Below, piece after piece: positions 1 through 8,646 of a DNA stretch of 64,000 nucleotides. Made by a program: the position numbers and the translations under genes. The stretch's first letter is position 1. Each line of letters begins with the position of its first letter. The notes under the pieces were generated by a model that did no database searches, was not told the origin of the DNA, and was given only the letters and a program-made list of their open reading frames with translations. The DNA is from VBDM01 sp035499735 (GTDB lineage Bacteria; Pseudomonadota; Gammaproteobacteria; Burkholderiales; SG8-39), in NCBI GenBank assembly GCA_035499735.1, contig DATJYC010000051.1, positions 1-64,000 of the forward strand. Reading direction: 5' to 3'.

Positions 1-165
1 AACCACCGCAGCGACCTCGGCCGTGGAGGCCGGTTTCACCACGGCCGCAGGCGAGCCCCGATAGCGCTTGCGCCAATCGGTCGCGTACGGAGCGACGTCC
101 TGCGGAGAGCTGACCAGCGCCTCGGGTCCTACGATGTTCCGTATACGCTCGAGCAGCGCGCTCAT
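1..165 (-). CDS. FAD-binding oxidase, GlcD/D-2-hydroxyglutarate dehydrogenase type (N-terminal 55 residues only)
   Basis: Only the first 55 codons are inside the window; the gene continues past base 1. The visible part starts MSALLERIRNIVG and carries YATDWRKRYRG followed by PAAVVKPASTAEVAAVV, the usual opening of the PCMH-type FAD-binding fold in GlcD, D-lactate and D-2-hydroxyglutarate dehydrogenases. The family oxidises 2-hydroxy acids. The ATG overlaps the stop codon of the upstream glycosyltransferase gene by four bases (ATGA), so the two are probably translationally coupled. The substrate cannot be told from this fragment. Confidence 0.75.
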   Translation of the reverse strand, partial: MSALLERIRNIVGPEALVSSPQDVAPYATDWRKRYRGSPAAVVKPASTAEVAAVV

Positions 166-2360
166 TTGCGATTCGGATCCTGGCACCATCGACGCCACAT
201 CGAGCGGTATGCCTGCTCCAGATTATGGGTAAACCGCTCGGCATCGAGCAAGGGCGATGCCGACATTCGGTCCCGCATGCTCAAGCGCAAGTCCGAGAGG
301 CGTCCGAGGTCGCTCGCCAGGTCGCACGCCACGTTCAAGTACTGCTCGGGGCTGTCGGCCACCAGTTCATCCAGGCCGATAGTTCCGAGAATGCTCGCCC
401 CGCCGCGGCCCGGAACGGAGTCCCCTGACAGGGAAACGACCGGAACGCCCATCCACAAAGCATGACAAGTGGTCGTAGCTCCGGCGTGCGGGAAAGTGTC
501 GACAATCACGTCCGCGGCTTCGTGCAGCGCCAGGTAGTCCCGGAACGGGCAGAAGCCCCGCAGCTCGATGCGCTCCGGCTCAGCGCCCCGGGCGGCGAAC
601 CGGACGAGGAACTCGTCGCGCATCGAGTCGAGGTCCGGGGCCACGACCATCAGGCGGGAACCGGGAACACGCTCGAGCAGCCGGCTCCACAACGCGATCA
701 CACGGGGGCCGATCTTGGGAAGGGTGCAGAACACGGCGAAGGTGACCGGCCGCCTCTCGCGAACCGCGGGAGGCAGGGCCACCGGTGGGCAATCGGGTGG
801 CGGCTGATAGCACCACTGGCAATCGGGCAGCCTCACGAGGCGCTCCGTGTGGAGCGTATCGAGCGCTCCCTCGGGGCTCGCGCGCGCGTCGGTCACGCGG
901 TAGTCCATCGTGTCCAGGCCCGTCGTGTTCAGATATCCGAGCCACGTCGCTTGCACGGGAGCCGGCTTTCGGGCGAAGACGAGCAGGCGGTTGTATCGGG
1001 TATGTCCGCTGAGGTCTACAAGGATGTCGATCCTGTCTCCACGCACCAGATCCGCGACAGCGTCATCGCCAAGGGATGCGATCTCGCGCCAGTGCTCGGC
1101 GCTGCGGCGCAGCCTTGCGGTTGTCTCGTCCGCATGCGAAAAGTTGTAGTAGCAGAAGATCTCGAAACCGTCGCGATCGTGCCGGGCCAGAACCGGCTCG
1201 AAGAATTGTGCGACCGAGTGGTGCCGGAAGTCGCCCGACACGTACCCTATCCGCAGGCGGCGCTCGGGCTGCGGCGCGTTCGCATAGCCGACGGAAACCG
1301 GATAGAACGCCGCGGCGTGCCGCTGCGCCCAGGCGCGGTGCTCGGCGAACACCTGAGCCGGCGCGATCTCGGTGGAGTGCATGAGCGAAAAGAGGAGGTG
1401 GGAATGGGCGCCAGGGTCATCCGGACGCAGCAGCAGCGCCCGTCTGTCCGCCTCGATCGCCTCTTCGAGGCGCCCCGAATCGTGCAGCGCCGAAGAGAGG
1501 CCATTCTGGGCTTCCGGCAGGGTCGGATCGGCCGCCAGCGCCGCGCGAAACTTGTCAACCGCCTCCTTGGGCCGCCGTAACCGCAGACACTGCGCTCCCC
1601 AGTTGCAATAGGCGTCCGCGTAATCCGGAGCGGCCGCTACCGCGTCGCGAAAGCAGGCGATAGCCTCTTCGTGGCGGCCGAGATCGCTCAACGCGTTGCC
1701 GAGGTTCGTCAAAGTCGCCGCGTCTCCGGGGTTCAGGGACAGTGCCTCGCGATAAGCCTCTGTGGCCTCCACGGTGCGATTCTGCGCGCGGAGCACCATG
1801 CCCAGATTCGTAAGTGCCGCGGGCGATCGCGGCTCGATTTCGAGCGCCCGGCGCAGGCTCTGCTCGGCGGCTTCGTTCATGCCCAGCCGGTGCAGGAGCA
1901 GACCCAGGTTGTTGTGTGCGTCCCATAGCTTCGGTTGCAGCGCCAAGGCCTTCCGAAACGCGTGTTCGGCGGCCTGCAGCAACCCCGCCTCCGCTCTCGC
2001 CAACCCAAGCTCGTTGTAGGCGTCCGCGTAGCCGGGATCGAGCAAGGTCGATCGTTCCAGCGCCTCGCAGGCTTCGGGCACGCGCCCGAGCCGAAGCAAA
2101 GCCTTGCCGAAATTGAAGCGATAGGCAGCGCTCTGCGGATCGGCTGCGACGGCCTTCCCGAGCCACTCCAGCCCCGAGGACGGGTCGCCGCTCTGTGCGC
2201 GCAGGATCCCCAGCAGGTTCATGGCGAGCGCGTTGCGCGGCGAGCGCTCCAGGATTTCCAGGTAAAGCATCTCGGCTTCCGGCAGGTACCCTTGCCGGTG
2301 CAACTCGCGCGCTCGCTCGAGCGAAGCGCTTCTCCCGACGGGCTTGCGGCTCGCCGACAT
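162..2360 (-). CDS. TPR-repeat O-GlcNAc-transferase-like (SPINDLY) glycosyltransferase
   Basis: This 732-aa protein has about nine tetratricopeptide repeats (residues 14-325), each with the typical A-x-x-x-L-G and P-spacing pattern, followed by a GT41-type catalytic region (about 365-720). Catalytic-region signatures are RIGYVSGDFRHHSVAQF, SGHTRYNRLLVFARKPAPVQ, WLGYLNTTG, DTFPHAGATTTCHALWMG and the GRGGASIL stretch, which match SPINDLY/OGT-like proteins. The family transfers GlcNAc or another sugar to Ser/Thr of proteins; the bacterial targets are mostly unknown. The ATG at 2360 lies two bases after the rpe stop. A longer open frame to 2702 overlaps rpe entirely and is rejected. There is no signal peptide, so it probably acts in the cytoplasm. 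It sits between rpe and an FAD oxidase gene. Confidence 0.85.
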   Translation of the reverse strand: MSASRKPVGRSASLERARELHRQGYLPEAEMLYLEILERSPRNALAMNLLGILRAQSGDPSSGLEWLGKAVAADPQSAAYRFNFGKALLRLGRVPEACEALERSTLLDPGYADAYNELGLARAEAGLLQAAEHAFRKALALQPKLWDAHNNLGLLLHRLGMNEAAEQSLRRALEIEPRSPAALTNLGMVLRAQNRTVEATEAYREALSLNPGDAATLTNLGNALSDLGRHEEAIACFRDAVAAAPDYADAYCNWGAQCLRLRRPKEAVDKFRAALAADPTLPEAQNGLSSALHDSGRLEEAIEADRRALLLRPDDPGAHSHLLFSLMHSTEIAPAQVFAEHRAWAQRHAAAFYPVSVGYANAPQPERRLRIGYVSGDFRHHSVAQFFEPVLARHDRDGFEIFCYYNFSHADETTARLRRSAEHWREIASLGDDAVADLVRGDRIDILVDLSGHTRYNRLLVFARKPAPVQATWLGYLNTTGLDTMDYRVTDARASPEGALDTLHTERLVRLPDCQWCYQPPPDCPPVALPPAVRERRPVTFAVFCTLPKIGPRVIALWSRLLERVPGSRLMVVAPDLDSMRDEFLVRFAARGAEPERIELRGFCPFRDYLALHEAADVIVDTFPHAGATTTCHALWMGVPVVSLSGDSVPGRGGASILGTIGLDELVADSPEQYLNVACDLASDLGRLSDLRLSMRDRMSASPLLDAERFTHNLEQAYRSMWRRWCQDPNRK

Positions 2361-2362
2361 CG

Positions 2363-3034
2363 TCAAAGTGAGGCAAGCGCCTCGCGCATCCGCCGGATGG
2401 TCGCCCGGTAGTCCTTCGAGCCGAAGATCGCGGAGCCCGCGACGAAGGTGTCTGCTCCCGCGCGCGCGATATCGGCGATGTTCGCGGTGTTCACGCCGCC
2501 GTCCACCTCCAGCAGGATCTCCCGACCCGTGGCGTCGATTCTCCTGCGCGCATCGCGCAGTTTCTCCAGGGCGTGCGGAATGAACTGCTGTCCGCCGAAC
2601 CCGGGATTCACCGACATGATGAGCACAAGGTCGAGCTTGTGGAGGACGTGGTCCAAATAGGAGAGCGGCGTCGCGGGATTCAGGACCAGCCCGGCCTTGC
2701 ATCCCGAGTCGTGGATCAGGCCGACCGTGCGATCGACGTGCTCGGTCGCCTCCGGGTGGAAGCTGATGATATTCGCTCCCGCCCGAGCAAAATCAGGAAC
2801 GATGCGGTCGACGGGCCTCACCATCAGGTGTACGTCGATCACGCTCTTCGTGATCGGCCGGATCGCCTCGCACACCAGCGGCCCCACGGTGAGATTCGGC
2901 ACGTAATGGTTGTCCATCACGTCGAAGTGGATCATGTCCGCCCCGGCTTCGACCACCGCGGCGACCTCGTCGCCGAGCCGCGCAAAATTCGCCGACAGGA
3001 TGCTCGGTGCGATGCGGAAAGTGCGCGCGGCCAT
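2363..3034 (-). CDS. rpe: Ribulose-phosphate 3-epimerase
   Basis: This 223-aa TIM-barrel enzyme interconverts D-ribulose 5-phosphate and D-xylulose 5-phosphate in the pentose phosphate pathway and, where present, the Calvin cycle. The start MAARTFRIAPSILSANF, the metal-binding segment HFDVMDNHYVPNLT, VHLMV, MSVNPGFGGQ and LEVDGGV are family hallmarks, and the length is typical. It is divergent from apaG with about 90 bp between the starts. It is followed after two bases by the TPR glycosyltransferase gene, so the three - strand genes here probably form one transcript. Confidence 0.97.
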   Translation of the reverse strand: MAARTFRIAPSILSANFARLGDEVAAVVEAGADMIHFDVMDNHYVPNLTVGPLVCEAIRPITKSVIDVHLMVRPVDRIVPDFARAGANIISFHPEATEHVDRTVGLIHDSGCKAGLVLNPATPLSYLDHVLHKLDLVLIMSVNPGFGGQQFIPHALEKLRDARRRIDATGREILLEVDGGVNTANIADIARAGADTFVAGSAIFGSKDYRATIRRMREALASL

Positions 3035-3126
3035 CGCCGGAAATTCTACTTCGATTCGCCTTCCGCCGCATGAAACGGCGAGGTTCCGCCCTTGTCAGGC
3101 CGCGCGAAATCGTGTGGAATGGCCGC

Positions 3127-3510
3127 ATGGTCGAGGGAAAGAAATACGACGTCGCCGTCTCCTCGCAGACGCAATACGTTCCCGAGCAGTCGGACGAAGA
3201 CAACAGCCGGTTCGTTTTCGCCTACACCATCACGATTCGCAACGAGGGCAGCGTCGCCGCCCAGCTGGTGTCGCGGCACTGGATCATCACGGATGGACGC
3301 AACCAGGTCCAGGAAGTGCGCGGCCTGGGGGTGGTGGGGACGCAGCCGCTCATCAGGCCCGGCGAAAGCTACGAGTACACCAGCGGAGCGGCCATCGCCA
3401 CCCCCGTCGGGACCATGAAGGGCAGCTACCAGATGGTGGCCGAGGACGGCACGCATTTCGACGCGCAGATTCCGGAGTTCACGCTCTCGATGCCGCGCGT
3501 GCTGCACTAG
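3127..3510 (+). CDS. apaG: ApaG protein (Co2+/Mg2+ efflux-associated, DUF525)
   Basis: This 127-aa protein matches ApaG in length and sequence (YVFAYTITIRNEGS-like core seen as FVFAYTITIRNEGS, then HWIITDGRNQVQEVRG and GESYEYTSG). The family folds as a fibronectin-like beta sandwich; its biochemical role is still unclear. I chose ATG 3127 (MVEGKKYDV) because the frame upstream overlaps rpe and gives non-family sequence. It is divergent from rpe. Its stop overlaps that of a small - strand gene by four bases, so the two are convergent. Confidence 0.93.
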   Translation: MVEGKKYDVAVSSQTQYVPEQSDEDNSRFVFAYTITIRNEGSVAAQLVSRHWIITDGRNQVQEVRGLGVVGTQPLIRPGESYEYTSGAAIATPVGTMKGSYQMVAEDGTHFDAQIPEFTLSMPRVLH

Positions 3511-3647
3511 CGGGGTGGTGTGGAGTCCTTGCGAGCGTCCCGCGGCTCGTGTTTTGGCTTCTTCGGCAAGGTCCACCAAACGAGCGCGAGCAGCAGGACG
3601 AGCGCCAGCCCCGCTTCGAGCACGATGATCCACAGCCCGGAACTCAT
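3507..3647 (-). CDS. Small single-pass membrane protein of unknown function (46 aa)
   Basis: Starting at ATG 3647 (MSSGLWIIVLEAGL) the product has one hydrophobic helix (residues 4-25), then a basic and proline-rich cytosolic tail ending in DSTPPR. A GAGGGAG Shine-Dalgarno lies about nine bases upstream of this ATG, which favours it over the in-frame start at 3689. It lies convergent to apaG (four-base overlap) and divergent from mltA. I do not recognise a function; it may be a small envelope protein. Confidence 0.5.
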   Translation of the reverse strand: MSSGLWIIVLEAGLALVLLLALVWWTLPKKPKHEPRDARKDSTPPR

Positions 3648-3677
3648 TGGGACATGCTCCCTCAAAACCTGCCATCG

Positions 3678-4907
3678 ATGATAGACCATGCGCGCCTCTG
3701 GATTCCGCTCGCGGCACTGCTGATGGCCGGCTGCGCGAGCCCGCTAGGGCCCGCGGCGCAGGGCGATTGCAGCGCGCTCGCGGGCTGCCCCGTCTGCCCG
3801 GTCTGCCCGGCTCCGGCCGTTCCGGCGCAGCGGGTCAACCCGCTGGAGCCCGTGGACTTCGCGGCGGTCACCGGATGGAAGAACGGCGAGCAGGCGGCCG
3901 CTTGGCCCGCGCTTCTTGCCTCGTGTCAGGCCCTGCGCTGGCGCGAAGGCTGGCGCGGCGTCTGCGCGAAGGCAATGGAACTGCGCTCGCCATCCGACGA
4001 GGAAGCGCGCCGTTTCCTAGAGGAGCGTTTCACCCCCTGGAGGCTCGCCAATCCTGACGGAGCGCTCGACGGCCTCGTGACAGGCTACTACGAGCCCGTG
4101 CTTCGCGGCAGCCGAACCAAGGTCGCCCCGTTCCTGTATCCGCTATACGGACCGCCCGACGACCTGCTCACCATCGACCTGTCCGCGACCAACCCCGAGT
4201 TGCGCGGACTGCGGCTGCGCGGCCGGATCGACGGAAAGCGCGTCGTTCCCTACTACTCGCGAGCGGAGATCGCCCGCGGGGCCGCGCCGGTCGCCGGAAA
4301 GGAAATCCTCTGGGTCGACGACCCGATCGAGGCGTTCTTCCTGCAGGTGCAGGGCTCCGGACGCGTGCAGCTGCCGGGCGGGGAAATGCTGCGCGTCGGC
4401 TACGCGGACCAGAACGGGTATCCGTTCCAATCCATCGGGCGCTTTCTCGTCGATCGGGGCGAGCTCAAGCTCGGGGAGGCATCGATGCAATCGATCAAGA
4501 CATGGGCGGCCGCCAATCCGCAGCGAGTCGAGGATCTCCTCGACCAGAACCCGAGTTTCGTCTTCTTTCGCGAGCTGCCGCTCGCCGATCCCACAGTCGG
4601 ACCGATCGGCGCGCAGGGAGTGCCCCTGACGGCGGGACGCTCGATCGCGGTCGACCGGCGCTACATCGATCTCGGCACGCCGGTATTCCTCGCGACCACC
4701 TTCCCTGCGAGCACGACGCCGCTCACCCGCCTGGTGCTCGCCCAGGATTCGGGCGGGGCGATACGCAATCCGGTGCGCGCGGACTTCTTTTGGGGATCGG
4801 GCGCCGAGGCCGGCGCGCTTGCAGGTCGCACGCGCCAGCAGGGAAGGATGTGGGCGCTTCTGCCGAAGGGAATGAAGCCCTCGCCGGGCCCCGCCGCCGT
4901 GCAGTAA
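3678..4907 (+). CDS. mltA: Membrane-bound lytic murein transglycosylase A, lipoprotein
   Basis: This protein of about 409 aa cleaves the peptidoglycan MurNAc-GlcNAc bond to give 1,6-anhydro-muropeptides. A short signal ending LLMAGC is a plausible lipobox, so it should be an outer-membrane lipoprotein. MltA signatures are GLVTGYYEPVLRGS, EAFFLQVQGSGRVQLP, GYADQNGYPFQSIG and the 3D-type catalytic segment LVLAQDSGGAIRNPVRADFF, whose Asp is the expected catalytic acid. ATG 3678 gives the most compact signal; ATG 3654 would add eight residues. It stands alone on the + strand, with dsbC convergent nine bases after its stop. Confidence 0.93.
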   Translation: MIDHARLWIPLAALLMAGCASPLGPAAQGDCSALAGCPVCPVCPAPAVPAQRVNPLEPVDFAAVTGWKNGEQAAAWPALLASCQALRWREGWRGVCAKAMELRSPSDEEARRFLEERFTPWRLANPDGALDGLVTGYYEPVLRGSRTKVAPFLYPLYGPPDDLLTIDLSATNPELRGLRLRGRIDGKRVVPYYSRAEIARGAAPVAGKEILWVDDPIEAFFLQVQGSGRVQLPGGEMLRVGYADQNGYPFQSIGRFLVDRGELKLGEASMQSIKTWAAANPQRVEDLLDQNPSFVFFRELPLADPTVGPIGAQGVPLTAGRSIAVDRRYIDLGTPVFLATTFPASTTPLTRLVLAQDSGGAIRNPVRADFFWGSGAEAGALAGRTRQQGRMWALLPKGMKPSPGPAAVQ

Positions 4908-4916
4908 GGCGCGGCG

Positions 4917-5618
4917 CTACCTGGCGGTGTCCGCGAGCGCCTTGATCAGCTCTTCAGGACGGGCTCCCATGATGCGCTGCCCGTTCATTGCGAAGCTCGT
5001 GGGGGTCGCCCTCACGCCGACCTTGTGGCCCAGCGCCAGCCACTTGTCGACGGGCGCGCTGCATTTCGAGCTCGCCGCCGGATCGCGACCGTTCAGCATG
5101 AAATCATAGTAGGCCTTGGCCCGGTCCGGAGCGCACCAGATCGTGCGCGCCTTGTCAGGGGATTCCGCCCGCAGGATCGGAAACAGAAAGGTGTAGATGG
5201 TGATGTCGTCTTCGCGCATCAGCGCCCGATCGAGGTTCCTGCAGTACGGGCAGAACGGGTCCGAGAAGATCGCGACTACGCGCTTGCCGTTTCCGCGCAC
5301 CTGTTTTATCGCGAGCTCGAGCGGCAGATCCTCGAACCGGATCGCGGACAGCTTCTGCTGCCGCTCCTCGGTCAGGTTCCTTTGGCTGCGCGCGTCGATG
5401 AGGTCGCCACGGAAGAAGAAGCTCACTTTTTCGTCGGTGTAGAAAATCGAGTCGCCGACCACGATTTCGTACAGGCCGGCGTAGGGCGTGCGCGTCACGC
5501 TCTCGATCTTGACCCCTTCGAAGCGCGCTTCCACGCCGCGCTTGACCGAGGCCTCGTCCGCCAGGGCCCTGACGGCCAGGATCGACGCAAGAGCGAATAC
5601 CGATAACCGCAAGATCAT
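4917..5618 (-). CDS. dsbC: Thiol:disulfide interchange protein DsbC (disulfide isomerase)
   Basis: This 233-aa periplasmic protein isomerises wrong disulfides. It has a signal peptide (residues 1-20, cleavage after ALA), an N-terminal dimerisation domain (about 22-85) with GLYEIVVGDSIFYTDE, and a thioredoxin fold with the CPYC active site at 123-126 in FSDPFCPYCRNLD. The cis-Pro loop is VRATPTSFAMNG. ATG 5618 is preceded by GGAA at suitable spacing. It lies 11 bases after a UbiH-family hydroxylase gene, a pairing I know from other betaproteobacteria, and is probably co-transcribed with it. Confidence 0.95.
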   Translation of the reverse strand: MILRLSVFALASILAVRALADEASVKRGVEARFEGVKIESVTRTPYAGLYEIVVGDSIFYTDEKVSFFFRGDLIDARSQRNLTEERQQKLSAIRFEDLPLELAIKQVRGNGKRVVAIFSDPFCPYCRNLDRALMREDDITIYTFLFPILRAESPDKARTIWCAPDRAKAYYDFMLNGRDPAASSKCSAPVDKWLALGHKVGVRATPTSFAMNGQRIMGARPEELIKALADTAR

Positions 5619-5629
5619 GATTTTTTCCG

Positions 5630-6799
5630 TCAGTGGAGCCCCCCGCCGACACCGGCCGCGCGGCGGGTGAGAAGAGTCTTTATGACCGGATTCGAGTTGG
5701 CGAGGTTCAATCCCAGATTGCGCGCGCGCCTGACAAGTGCGTGGTTCGTGCCAAATAACCGGAATAGACCGTCGGTGACCCAGCGCAAAGCCAGTATGTC
5801 TTCGGCGCGCGAGCGCTCGAAGCGCCGAAGCAGCATCCGGTCTCCCGGATCGCGGGCGTCGACGAGCAGATCCGCAAGACAGTGGGCGTCGCCCAGCCCG
5901 AGGTTGATTCCCTGCCCGGCAAGCGGGTGCACGACGTGCGCCGAGTCGCCGACAAGGGCGACTCTCTCCTGCGCGATCCGGCGCACGCTCATGCGGCTCA
6001 GCGGAAAAGCCGCGGGCGGAGTGATCTGCCGAAGCCCGCCCAGCGCGCCCCGGCTCGCCTCTCCGACGCGCGCGCACAGCGCCTCGGGCACAAGGCCGAG
6101 CAGCTCCCTCGCGTGCGCGTGCGAAGTCGACCATACGATGGACACGCGTTCCCCGGGAAGCGGCAGGAAGGCCAGAACGCCGTCCGGAAGGAACCACTGG
6201 TAGGCGACGCCGCGATGCGCCCGCGCGCACGCGAAGTTGGCGACGACGCCGAGTTGCCCGTAGCTCGCGGCCCGGGCCTCCATTCCCGCGGCACGCCTGA
6301 CCCAGGAGTCGCCGCCGTCGGCGCCGACGAGCAGCCTCGCCCTGATCGGGCGCCCCCCATCGAGGCCGATCTCGACGTGATCCGCGGCGCGGCGGAGCGT
6401 CGCCGGGGCCTCCGGGCACAGCAAGGCGAGGTTGCGCCTTCGCTCGAGCTCCCGCCAGAGGGCGTGGTGCAGCCTGCCGGATTCGACGGTCGCTCCGAGC
6501 TTGAGCAGACCCGCGGCATAAGCCGAGAATTCGAGCCGCGATGCGGGCTCGTCGCCAAACACTCGCATGTCGTGAATCGGCGCCACGCGCTCGCCGGGCA
6601 CGCCGCGCCATGCGCCGATTTCCTCCAGAAAGGCGATGCTCGCGGGGGTGAGCGTATACACGCGCGAGTCCCATTCCTCGAGCGGCGCGCGCGGCGCCTT
6701 GCGCTCGATCAACGCGAGGCGCTTGCCGCTGTCCACGAGCGACGCTGCAAGGCTCGCGCCGGCGAGCCCGCCGCCAACGATGACGATATCGAAGTCCAC
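5630..6799 (-). CDS. UbiH/UbiF/UbiM-family FAD monooxygenase (ubiquinone ring hydroxylase)
   Basis: This 389-aa flavoprotein opens with the dinucleotide-binding motif VIVGGGLAGASLAASL, carries LLVGADGGDSWVRRA (the DG motif) and ends with the FAD ribityl-binding stretch ALVGDSAHVVHPLAGQGINLG. These define the UbiH/Coq6 class that hydroxylates the aromatic ring of ubiquinone precursors with O2 and NAD(P)H. Which ring position it acts on cannot be read from sequence; location next to dsbC suggests the UbiM-like branch. A second paralogue is at 27131-28276 and the prenylation and decarboxylation genes ubiA and ubiD are at 61-64 kb. Confidence 0.88.
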   Translation of the reverse strand: MDFDIVIVGGGLAGASLAASLVDSGKRLALIERKAPRAPLEEWDSRVYTLTPASIAFLEEIGAWRGVPGERVAPIHDMRVFGDEPASRLEFSAYAAGLLKLGATVESGRLHHALWRELERRRNLALLCPEAPATLRRAADHVEIGLDGGRPIRARLLVGADGGDSWVRRAAGMEARAASYGQLGVVANFACARAHRGVAYQWFLPDGVLAFLPLPGERVSIVWSTSHAHARELLGLVPEALCARVGEASRGALGGLRQITPPAAFPLSRMSVRRIAQERVALVGDSAHVVHPLAGQGINLGLGDAHCLADLLVDARDPGDRMLLRRFERSRAEDILALRWVTDGLFRLFGTNHALVRRARNLGLNLANSNPVIKTLLTRRAAGVGGGLH

Positions 6800-6830
6800 G
6801 TGCCGATTGTACTCGGGCAGGCGGCGTTTC

Positions 6831-6860
6831 TTGACATGTATCTAATGCAAAAAGGATAAT
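6831..6860 (+). promoter_or_regulatory. Sigma70-type promoter of tRNA-Met
   Basis: TTGACA at 6831-6836 and GATAAT at 6855-6860 are separated by 18 bases, and the tRNA starts 12 bases further on. This is a near-consensus vegetative promoter placed as expected for a stable-RNA gene. Confidence 0.8.
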
Positions 6861-6872
6861 TCCCGGCTTCGT

Positions 6873-6949
<77 letters not shown>

Positions 6950-6973
6950 TTTTCCTTTCACGCCCGCAGGACC

Positions 6974-7312
6974 ATGGTCCCTCGCCCAGCCGCATACCTT
7001 GCTCTCCTGGCGGTCCTGCCGGCAGCCACGGCCATGGCGCAGCTGCGGGCGCCGCCCATTCCTCCGGATTCTCAGCGCGGCGTCATCCGCCATATCGGGC
7101 AGATGGCGGTCGCCATCGACGACAGCCCGATGCAGCTCGCCGCCGGGGCGCAGATCCGCAATCAAATGAATCTCATCATCGTCCCGACCGCGATCCCTCA
7201 GGGCGGGGCTTGGGCCGACTACTTGGTAAACGGCGACGGACAGGTGTTTCGCGTATGGCTGCTCACGCCCGCCGAGCTCGCGACGCCCAAGCCCAGCGCG
7301 GGAGGCGGCTGA
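6974..7312 (+). CDS. Small secreted protein of unknown function (112 aa)
   Basis: The product has a Sec signal peptide (hydrophobic YLALLAVLPAATAMA, cleavage about residue 22) and a mature part of about 90 residues with no cysteine and no motif I recognise. Its centre, GVIRHIGQMAVAIDDSPMQ followed by LAAGAQIRNQMNLIIVP, looks like a small beta-rich domain. The end is rich in Pro, Ala and Gly. It lies between tRNA-Met and miaB, with its stop two bases before the miaB ATG, so it is probably co-transcribed with miaB. It may be periplasmic; no function is assigned. Confidence 0.65.
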   Translation: MVPRPAAYLALLAVLPAATAMAQLRAPPIPPDSQRGVIRHIGQMAVAIDDSPMQLAAGAQIRNQMNLIIVPTAIPQGGAWADYLVNGDGQVFRVWLLTPAELATPKPSAGGG

Positions 7313-7314
7313 GC

Positions 7315-8643
7315 ATGGCGAAAAAGCTGTTCATTCGGACCTTCGGCTGCCAGATGAACGAGTACGACTCGGAGAAGATCGCCGGTCTTCTGCACGCGGC
7401 CGCGGGATTCGAGAGCACCCATCGTCCCGAAGAGGCCGACCTTATCCTGTTCAACACCTGCTCGGTGCGCGAGAAGGCGCAGGAAAAGGTTTTCCACGAC
7501 CTGGGGCGAGTGAAATCCCTGAAGCGGGCGCGCCCCGACCTCCTCATCGGCGTGGGCGGCTGCGTCGCCAGCCAGGAAGGCGCCGCAATCGTCGCACGGG
7601 CTCCCTGCGTCGACCTCGTTTTCGGCCCGCAGACCCTGCACCGGCTGCCGCAACTGATCGAGGCCCGGCGCAGCTCCGGAATGCCGCAGGTGGACATCAG
7701 CTTTCCGGAAATCGAGAAATTCGACTCGCTTCCCGCGGCACGCGTCGAGGGGCCGAGCGCGTTCGTCTCCATCATGGAAGGCTGCAGCAAGTACTGCAGC
7801 TTCTGCGTGGTGCCCTACACGCGAGGCGAGGAGATCTCGCGCCCCTTCGAAGACGTGCTCGCCGAGATCGCCGGCCTCGCGGAGCAGGGCGTGAAGGAGG
7901 TGACCCTGCTCGGGCAGAACGTCAACGCCTACCGCGGCCGCATCGCGGACGGCGAGGTCGCGGATTTCGCCCTGCTGCTGGACTACGTCGCGGACATCCC
8001 GGGCATCGGGCGCATTCGCTACACCACCTCGCACCCGAGAGAGTTTACGCCGCGGCTCATCGACGCCCACGCGCGTCTCGAAGAGCTCGCTGCGCACGTG
8101 CACCTTCCGGTCCAGTCCGGGTCGGATCGCGTGCTCGCCGCGATGAAGCGCGGCTACACCGTGCTCGAGTACAAATCCATCGTGCGCAAGCTTCGCGAGG
8201 CCTCTCCGGGGATCAGCATCTCCTCCGACTTCATAGTCGGGTTTCCGGGGGAAACCGACCGGGACTTCGACGCCACGCTCAAGCTCATCGACGAGACCGG
8301 ATTCGACGACTCGTTCTCGTTCGTCTACAGCCGCCGCCCCGGGACGCCCGCCGCCGAGCTCCCCGACGACACGCCGCACGATGCCAAGCTCGCGCGGCTC
8401 GCCCGGCTGCAGGAGAGGATCGCCGCGCACGCGAACCGGATCAGCGAAGGCATGATCGGGACGCGCCAGAGGATCCTCGTCGAAGGCCCCTCGCGCCGGG
8501 ACGCGACGGAATTGTCGGGGCGTGCCGCGAACAACCGCACGGTGACCTTCCCCGGGCCGCCGCGGCTCTCCGGGCAATTCGTCGATGTGACCATCACGGC
8601 CGCGCGGGCTCACTCGCTGCGCGGCGAGGCAAGCGCGGCCTAA
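7315..8643 (+). CDS. miaB: tRNA-2-methylthio-N6-dimethylallyladenosine synthase
   Basis: This 442-aa radical-SAM methylthiotransferase converts i6A37 to ms2i6A37 in tRNAs reading UNN codons. The N-terminal domain supplies three cluster cysteines (FGCQMNEYDSE, NTCSVREKA, GGCVASQEG), the radical-SAM domain has the CxxxCxxC motif in EGCSKYCSFCVVPY, and a C-terminal TRAM domain (about 375-440) binds tRNA. ATG 7315 begins the conserved MAKKLFIRTFGCQMN. It heads the run miaB-phoH-ybeY-corC-lnt, the conserved ybeZYX-lnt arrangement. Confidence 0.97.
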   Translation: MAKKLFIRTFGCQMNEYDSEKIAGLLHAAAGFESTHRPEEADLILFNTCSVREKAQEKVFHDLGRVKSLKRARPDLLIGVGGCVASQEGAAIVARAPCVDLVFGPQTLHRLPQLIEARRSSGMPQVDISFPEIEKFDSLPAARVEGPSAFVSIMEGCSKYCSFCVVPYTRGEEISRPFEDVLAEIAGLAEQGVKEVTLLGQNVNAYRGRIADGEVADFALLLDYVADIPGIGRIRYTTSHPREFTPRLIDAHARLEELAAHVHLPVQSGSDRVLAAMKRGYTVLEYKSIVRKLREASPGISISSDFIVGFPGETDRDFDATLKLIDETGFDDSFSFVYSRRPGTPAAELPDDTPHDAKLARLARLQERIAAHANRISEGMIGTRQRILVEGPSRRDATELSGRAANNRTVTFPGPPRLSGQFVDVTITAARAHSLRGEASAA

Positions 8644-8646
8644 TCC

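Noticed and set aside
2361..2702. N-terminal extension of the TPR glycosyltransferase frame to give 846 residues
   Set aside because: The added 114 residues lie fully inside rpe on the same strand, are Arg/Gly-rich and carry no TPR pattern. ATG 2360 gives a proper first repeat.
4917..6674. 585-codon - strand frame joining DsbC to a long N-terminal extension
   Set aside because: Upstream of 5618 the frame runs through the UbiH-family gene in another reading frame. The signal peptide and Shine-Dalgarno at 5618 fix the real start.
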